Source: Rhodospirillaceae bacterium
Lineage (GTDB): Bacteria > Pseudomonadota > Alphaproteobacteria > CADEGL01
DNA: 9,407 nucleotides
Assembly: GCA_018699755.1 (NCBI GenBank)
Contig: JABIRQ010000308.1
Span: 1-9,407 of the forward strand
Direction of reading: 5' to 3'
Position 1 is the stretch's first letter; each line of letters starts with the position of its first letter. Shown one piece after another: positions 5,759-9,407 of this stretch. Below the pieces are notes generated by a model that saw only the letters and a program-made list of their open reading frames with translations, ran no database searches and had not been told where the DNA came from. Made by a program: the position numbers and the translations under genes.

Positions 5759-6451
5759 ATGTGTGGACGCTATTCCCTCACCACGCCGCCCGAGGCGCTG
5801 CGCGGCTTGCTCGACTTCGACGGGCCGACCCCGAACCTGGCGGCCCGCTACAACATTGCCCCCCGCCAGGCCGTCCCCGTCGTGCGGTGCGAAGGCACGG
5901 GGGAGCGGCACCTCGTCATGCTGCGCTGGGGCTTGGTTCCCTATTGGGCCAAGGACGAGGGCATCGGCGATCGTCTGATCAACGCGCGCAGCGAAACCGC
6001 GGCTGAAAAACCGAGCTTTCGCAGGGCCATGGAGACCCGCCGCTGTTTGATCCCGGTCGACGGCTTCTACGAATGGAAGGCCGCGGGCAAGTTGAAACAG
6101 CCCTATCGGATCGAGTTGGACGGTCGCCGCCCCTTTGCCTTCGCCGGATTGTGGGAGCGGTGGGAGAAGGGCGCGGGAGGATCGCTCGAGACCTGCGCCA
6201 TCCTGACCACGGAGGCCAACGACCGGTTGCGCGCGATCCACCACCGCATGCCGGTGATTCTGGACCCTGCCGCGTACGGCGCCTGGCTCGACGTGGAGGC
6301 CCGGGATCCGCGGGCCGTCGCCCCGTTGCTGCGGCGCCGGGAGGTCGACGGTCTCGTGACCTATCCGGTCTCGACCCGGGTCAACAGCCCGCGCCACGAC
6401 GATCCGTCTTGCTTGGAACGGACCGATGAGATCGCGCCGAAGCTGCTCTGA
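5759..6451 (+). CDS. yedK: SOS response-associated peptidase family protein (YedK/HMCES, abasic-site DNA-protein crosslinker)
   Basis: 230 codons, ATG at 5759 to TGA at 6449-6451. Proteins of this family covalently trap abasic sites in single-stranded DNA: after loss of Met1, Cys2 forms a thiazolidine link with the open-ring sugar. All key residues stand where they do in E. coli YedK: Cys2 in MCGRYS, N75 in INARSE, E105 in GFYEWK and the IHHRMP histidine (H161/H162). The need for cysteine directly after Met1 fixes the start. Length is normal and the protein should be cytoplasmic, with no secretion signal. The family name comes from genomic association with SOS genes, but no such genes are nearby here. 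It seems to be transcribed alone; the following regulator starts 167 bp downstream with its own upstream region. Confidence 0.92.
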   Translation: MCGRYSLTTPPEALRGLLDFDGPTPNLAARYNIAPRQAVPVVRCEGTGERHLVMLRWGLVPYWAKDEGIGDRLINARSETAAEKPSFRRAMETRRCLIPVDGFYEWKAAGKLKQPYRIELDGRRPFAFAGLWERWEKGAGGSLETCAILTTEANDRLRAIHHRMPVILDPAAYGAWLDVEARDPRAVAPLLRRREVDGLVTYPVSTRVNSPRHDDPSCLERTDEIAPKLL

Positions 6452-6517
6452 ATGCCGGCTGTAAGGGCTTGATTCGATATCGTCTGTTGTGCCGAAAAGC
6501 GGATCGGTATAGGGCAT

Positions 6518-6557
6518 TTGCAAAATGCAGCCCTTTCCGTTAGTTTGCAAATTGCGA
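6518..6557 (+). promoter_or_regulatory. tandem LuxO-box-like sites upstream of the LuxO-like gene
   Basis: Two sites, TTGCA-AAA-TGCAG (6518-6530) and TTGCA-AAT-TGCGA (6545-6557), each match 9 of 10 positions of the Vibrio LuxO box as I recall it (TTGCA-N3-TGCAA). They have A/T-only centres and are repeated exactly 27 bp apart, on a similar DNA face. The first also forms the inverted repeat GCATTT-GCA-AAATGC (6514-6528). They lie 62-101 bp before the ATG at 6619 and probably serve autoregulation. Confidence 0.45.
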
Positions 6558-6618
6558 ATCCACAAGAACAACAATGCCGTCGCGCTGTCGGGAATTGAAA
6601 CGTTCGGGGTGGGGCCGA

Positions 6619-8049
6619 ATGGATAGTTCTCCGCAGCCATACGTGCTGCTCGTCGAAGACACGCCTTCGATCGCTCGAGTGTACCTTGAGTACCTCAAGA
6701 AAGAGCCGGTCGAGGTCGAGCATGTCGAGCTCGGCAAGGACGCGTTCAAGGCGATCGAGAAGCGGACGCCGAACGCGATCCTGCTCGATCTCGTGCTGCC
6801 CGATATCGACGGCATGGAAATCCTGAAAGACGTCGTGGCCAAGGGCCTGCCGACTGAGGTCGTGGTGATCACGGCCCACGGCTCGGTCAATGTCGCCGTC
6901 GATTCGATGCGCGGCGGCGCCTTCGACTTCCTGGTCAAACCCTTCAACGCCGACCGGCTGCTCGTCACCCTGCGCAATGCGTTGGAACATCAGCGCCTGA
7001 CGCGGATGCTCGAAACCTACAAGGAGGATTTCGGGCGGGACGAGTATCTCGGTTTCATCGGCGCCTCCCTGCCCATGCAGGGCGTCTATCGGATGATCCA
7101 GTCGGCCGCGCCGAGCAAGGCCACGGTCTTCATCACCGGGGAAAGCGGCACGGGCAAGGAAGTCTGCGCCGAGGCCATCCACAAGCAGAGCCCGCGACGG
7201 GACAAGCCCTTCATGGCGCTGAACTGCGCCGCCATCCCCAAGGATCTGATGGAGAGCGAGATCTTCGGCCATGTGAAGGGCGCCTTCACCGGCGCGGTGG
7301 CGGATCGCAAGGGCGCGGCGGCCGAGTCCAATGGCGGCACCCTGTTCCTGGACGAGATCTGCGAGATGGGCATGGGGCTGCAGTCCAAACTGCTGCGCTT
7401 CATTCAGACCGGCACCTTCCAGCAGGTCGGCAGCACGGCCACGGAGAAGGTCGATGTCCGCTTCATCTGCGCGAGCAACAAGGATCCGCTGCAGGAGGTC
7501 GAGGAGGGTCGCTTCCGCGAAGATCTCTACTACCGCTTGCACGTCATCCCGGTCCCGCTGCCGCCGCTGCGCGAGCGCGACGACGATGTCCTGCTGATCG
7601 CGCGAAAGTTCCTGCACGACTTCGCGCGCGAGGAAAGCAAGCAATTCAACGCCTTTTCCCCTGCGACGGAAGCGGTGCTTGAGCGTTACGACTGGCCGGG
7701 CAACGTGCGTCAGCTCCAGAACGTGGTGCGCAACATCGTCGTGCTGCACGACGGCGAGACGGTAGAGACGGAGATGCTGCCGCCGCCGCTCGATTCGATC
7801 GAGGCCGACAAGGCGCGCGCGCGAACCACCGAAATGGCCGCGGCCGCCGAGAACGGAGAGGCCGGCATCGACGCGGGCGACGGCACGCCCGAAGGCATTC
7901 GCCCGCTCCTGGAAGTCGAGCGCCAGACCATTGAGCGCGCCATCGAAGTGTGTAAGGGAAATATTCCCAAGGCGGCTGCGCATCTCGGCATCAGCGCCTC
8001 GACCATTTATCGCAAGCGCATGGCCTGGCAGGGCGAGGCGACCAGCTAG
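6619..8049 (+). CDS. LuxO-like sigma54-dependent response regulator
   Basis: 476 codons, ATG at 6619 (G-rich sequence upstream) to TAG at 8047-8049. An ATG at 6574 would add 15 residues but has no Shine-Dalgarno. Residues 8-125 are a receiver domain: acidic pair E13/D14, phosphoacceptor D57 in LLDLVLPD, then T85 and K107. The AAA+ domain follows: Walker A GESGTGKE (174-181), the sigma54-contacting loop GAFTGA (221-226), Walker B GGTLFLDEI (D245/E246) and the arginine-finger region FREDLYYRL. A variable linker leads to a C-terminal Fis-type helix-turn-helix (GNIPKAAAHLGISASTIYRK). The stretches FGHVKGAFTGA and LQSKLLRFIQTGTFQ, and the HTH, resemble Vibrio LuxO more than NtrC. All motifs for activating sigma54 promoters are intact. 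No partner kinase or phosphotransfer gene lies in the window, so the input signal is unknown. Likely targets are its own gene and the RTX gene. Confidence 0.9.
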   Translation: MDSSPQPYVLLVEDTPSIARVYLEYLKKEPVEVEHVELGKDAFKAIEKRTPNAILLDLVLPDIDGMEILKDVVAKGLPTEVVVITAHGSVNVAVDSMRGGAFDFLVKPFNADRLLVTLRNALEHQRLTRMLETYKEDFGRDEYLGFIGASLPMQGVYRMIQSAAPSKATVFITGESGTGKEVCAEAIHKQSPRRDKPFMALNCAAIPKDLMESEIFGHVKGAFTGAVADRKGAAAESNGGTLFLDEICEMGMGLQSKLLRFIQTGTFQQVGSTATEKVDVRFICASNKDPLQEVEEGRFREDLYYRLHVIPVPLPPLRERDDDVLLIARKFLHDFAREESKQFNAFSPATEAVLERYDWPGNVRQLQNVVRNIVVLHDGETVETEMLPPPLDSIEADKARARTTEMAAAAENGEAGIDAGDGTPEGIRPLLEVERQTIERAIEVCKGNIPKAAAHLGISASTIYRKRMAWQGEATS

Positions 8050-8096
8050 GTTAGGCCGCTGCCCTGCGGCGGCGGTCGGCGACGGAGACGACCACC

Positions 8097-8720
8097 ATGC
8101 CCGGCCCCCAGCGACGCAGAGATCGAGTAAGGACGGAGGACAGGCTGGTGCGCGCCGTCGGCCGCGTCCTCGCGCGCGACGGAGTCGATGGCCTGGGCGT
8201 GAATGCCCTGGCGCGCGAGGCGGGCGTCGACAAGGTCTTGATCTACCGCTATTTCGGCGACCTGGACGGGTTGCTCGAGGTCTTCGCCGAACGAGGCGAC
8301 GTCTGGTGGCGTGTCGAAGAGTTGATCGGAGACGATCTGCCTCCGCCCGAAAGCGACACGCCGGAAGCCTGGCTGGCCCTGGTGGTTCGCCGGCATGTCG
8401 AGGCGCTCCAGCGGCGGCCGATGGCGGTCGAACTCCTGGCGTGGGAGGGTGCCCGCCCGAACACCTTGACCCGGGCCCTGGACGGGGTGCGCGAGCGGCG
8501 CGCCTTCGATCTCATGGCTGCTCTTGCCCGGCGCACCACAATCCCGCCCCAGGCCGATATCGGGGCGGTGATGGTCCTGCTGGCGGCGGCGACCAGCTAT
8601 CTCGTCGTGCGCGCCCGAAACGAGCCCGCCTTCCTCGGCTTCGACCTCCGCTCGACGCGAGGCGGCGAACGCCTCTACGCCGCGGTCGCTGCGATGATCC
8701 GCGGCGCGCTCTATCCCTGA
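8097..8720 (+). CDS. TetR/AcrR family transcriptional regulator
   Basis: 207 codons, ATG at 8097 to TGA at 8718-8720, with GGAG roughly nine bases before the start. The N-terminal 60 residues form the TetR DNA-binding domain: a basic leader (PQRRRDRVRTEDR), a first helix RLVRAVGRVLARDGVDGLGV and the helix-turn-helix LAREAGVDKVLIYRYFGDLD, whose IYRYFGDLDGLLEVF is diagnostic. The remaining helical part (about 75-207) would bind a ligand and dimerise; its ligand cannot be predicted. It starts 47 bp after the LuxO-like gene on the same strand, so the two may be co-transcribed, although a short GC hairpin (8055-8070) lies between them. It converges on the FAH hydrolase gene with 19 bp between stops. 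Neighbourhood alone does not prove that it regulates that enzyme. Confidence 0.88.
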   Translation: MPGPQRRRDRVRTEDRLVRAVGRVLARDGVDGLGVNALAREAGVDKVLIYRYFGDLDGLLEVFAERGDVWWRVEELIGDDLPPPESDTPEAWLALVVRRHVEALQRRPMAVELLAWEGARPNTLTRALDGVRERRAFDLMAALARRTTIPPQADIGAVMVLLAAATSYLVVRARNEPAFLGFDLRSTRGGERLYAAVAAMIRGALYP

Positions 8721-8739
8721 CGAACGGCGTCGACGGGTC

Positions 8740-9407
8740 TCAGCGTTCCGCCGCGATGGTGTTGACGAGGGTGCCGACCCCGGTGATTTCGACCTCGACC
8801 GAGTCGCCCGCCTTCATCCATAGCGGCGGAGTGCGCCGCGCGCCGACGCCGCCCGGGGTGCCCGTCACGATCAGGTCGCCCGGACGGAGGGTGGTGAAGG
8901 TCGAGATGTATTCGATCAACCGCGGGATCGGGAAGATCAGCATGTCGGTCGGCGAATGCTGGACCTGCTCGCCGTTCAGACGCGTCGTCAGGGTCAGCTT
9001 CGACGGATCCGGCACCTCGTCCGCCGTTACCATCCAGGGCCCGCAGCCGCCTGTCGCGGGGAAGTTCTTGCCCGGGACGAACTGGGTTGTGTGGAACTGC
9101 CAGTCGCGCACGGAGCCGTCGTTGAAGCAGGTATAACCGGCGATATGGTCCATTGCCTTGGCTCGCGAGACATGGCGCGCCTCTTTGCCGATCACCAGGG
9201 CAAGCTCGCCTTCGAAGTCGAGCTGTTCGGACGCCTTGGGCAGGACCATCGCCTGGCCGTGGCCGATTTGGGTGTCGGCGAAGCGGGTGAACAGCGTGGG
9301 GTTCGCGGTTTCCTCCGTGCGCCCGGTTTCCTGGCGGTGGTCGTGATAGTTCAGGCCGATACAGATGATCTTGTCCGGATTGGGGATCGGCGGCAGCAAG
9401 GTGACCG
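8740..9407 (-). CDS. fumarylacetoacetate hydrolase (FAH) family protein, N-terminus outside window
   Basis: The frame is open from the right edge (9407) to TGA at 8742-8740, giving 221 sense codons plus the stop. The first readable residues, VTLLPPIPNPDKIICIGLNY, lie about 60 residues inside typical 280-residue members, so the TTG at 9399 is not the true start. The family cleaves or decarboxylates beta-dicarbonyl compounds in aromatic and amino-acid catabolism with a divalent metal. Visible hallmarks are IGLNYHDH, FEGELALVIGK (metal-binding glutamates), YTCFNDGSVRDWQ (metal-binding aspartate) and GDLIVTGTPGGVG. No motif is missing in the visible part. The exact substrate cannot be fixed from this sequence; acylpyruvase or fumarylpyruvate hydrolase are options. 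It is convergent with the TetR gene. Confidence 0.88.
   Translation of the reverse strand, partial: VTLLPPIPNPDKIICIGLNYHDHRQETGRTEETANPTLFTRFADTQIGHGQAMVLPKASEQLDFEGELALVIGKEARHVSRAKAMDHIAGYTCFNDGSVRDWQFHTTQFVPGKNFPATGGCGPWMVTADEVPDPSKLTLTTRLNGEQVQHSPTDMLIFPIPRLIEYISTFTTLRPGDLIVTGTPGGVGARRTPPLWMKAGDSVEVEITGVGTLVNTIAAER

Noticed and set aside
6513..6536. Possible minus-strand sigma54 promoter (GG-N10-GC with TTGCA) upstream of the LuxO-like gene, which could suggest a divergent Qrr-like sRNA.
   Set aside because: Only GG, GC and the -12 TTGCA fit; the -24 side does not match TGGCAC. The TTGCA is explained by the LuxO-like site. Any transcript would run into the 3' end of yedK, and I see no sRNA-like terminator there.
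6361..7983. 540-codon open frame on the minus strand opposite the LuxO-like gene.
   Set aside because: It lies over the conserved REC-AAA+ coding sequence and the end of yedK; its composition is that of a mirror of coding DNA, with no motif of its own.
8055..8070. Short hairpin between the LuxO-like and TetR genes as a terminator.
   Set aside because: Only a five-base stem with no T-tract, so it does not separate the two genes convincingly.

Overview
The window is GC-rich (coding third positions almost always G or C) and reads as the chromosome of an alphaproteobacterium. The DUF3775 protein, the TPR-associated GT9-like glycosyltransferase and the regulatory-domain methyltransferase are typical of that class. 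I cannot name a genus; a Rhodospirillales-like lineage is a guess from gene style.

Layout. 1-603 (+): 3' end of a TPR-type glycosyltransferase, running in from the left edge. 611-4170 (mostly -): a surface/secretion-flavoured block with a headless RTX (calcium-binding repeat) fragment, a class I SAM methyltransferase with a regulatory domain and its own sigma70-like promoter, and a second RTX gene that is interrupted by an apparent one-base frameshift close to its C-terminus. A long upstream region follows, with an excellent sigma54 (-24/-12) promoter for the second RTX gene. It also holds a short coding-like tail that may be a gene remnant. 4243-4274: a perfect 32-bp palindrome overlapping the cysQ stop. 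4273-5055/5100 (-): cysQ. 5247-5633 (+): DUF3775 protein. 5759-6451 (+): YedK/HMCES-type abasic-site DNA-protein crosslinker, probably on a leaderless mRNA. 6619-8049 (+): LuxO-like sigma54 activator (REC-AAA+-Fis HTH). 8097-8720 (+): TetR regulator. 8740-9407 (-): FAH-family hydrolase, cut by the right edge.

How the parts may work together. The most interesting thread is regulatory. The LuxO-like activator has two tandem LuxO-box-like sites just upstream of its own gene. The RTX gene about 2.7 kb away has a near-consensus sigma54 promoter and a related LuxO-box-like sequence about 190 bp upstream of its predicted start of transcription. This suggests a sigma54/LuxO-type switch controlling a secreted or surface RTX protein, next to genes that could modify surface molecules (methyltransferase, glycosyltransferase). 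The sites are seen in the sequence; the circuit is inference. The RTX locus itself looks in flux, with one copy lacking its 5' end and the other frameshifted. The remaining genes (cysQ, DUF3775, yedK, tetR, FAH hydrolase) look like ordinary chromosomal genes without an evident link to this theme.
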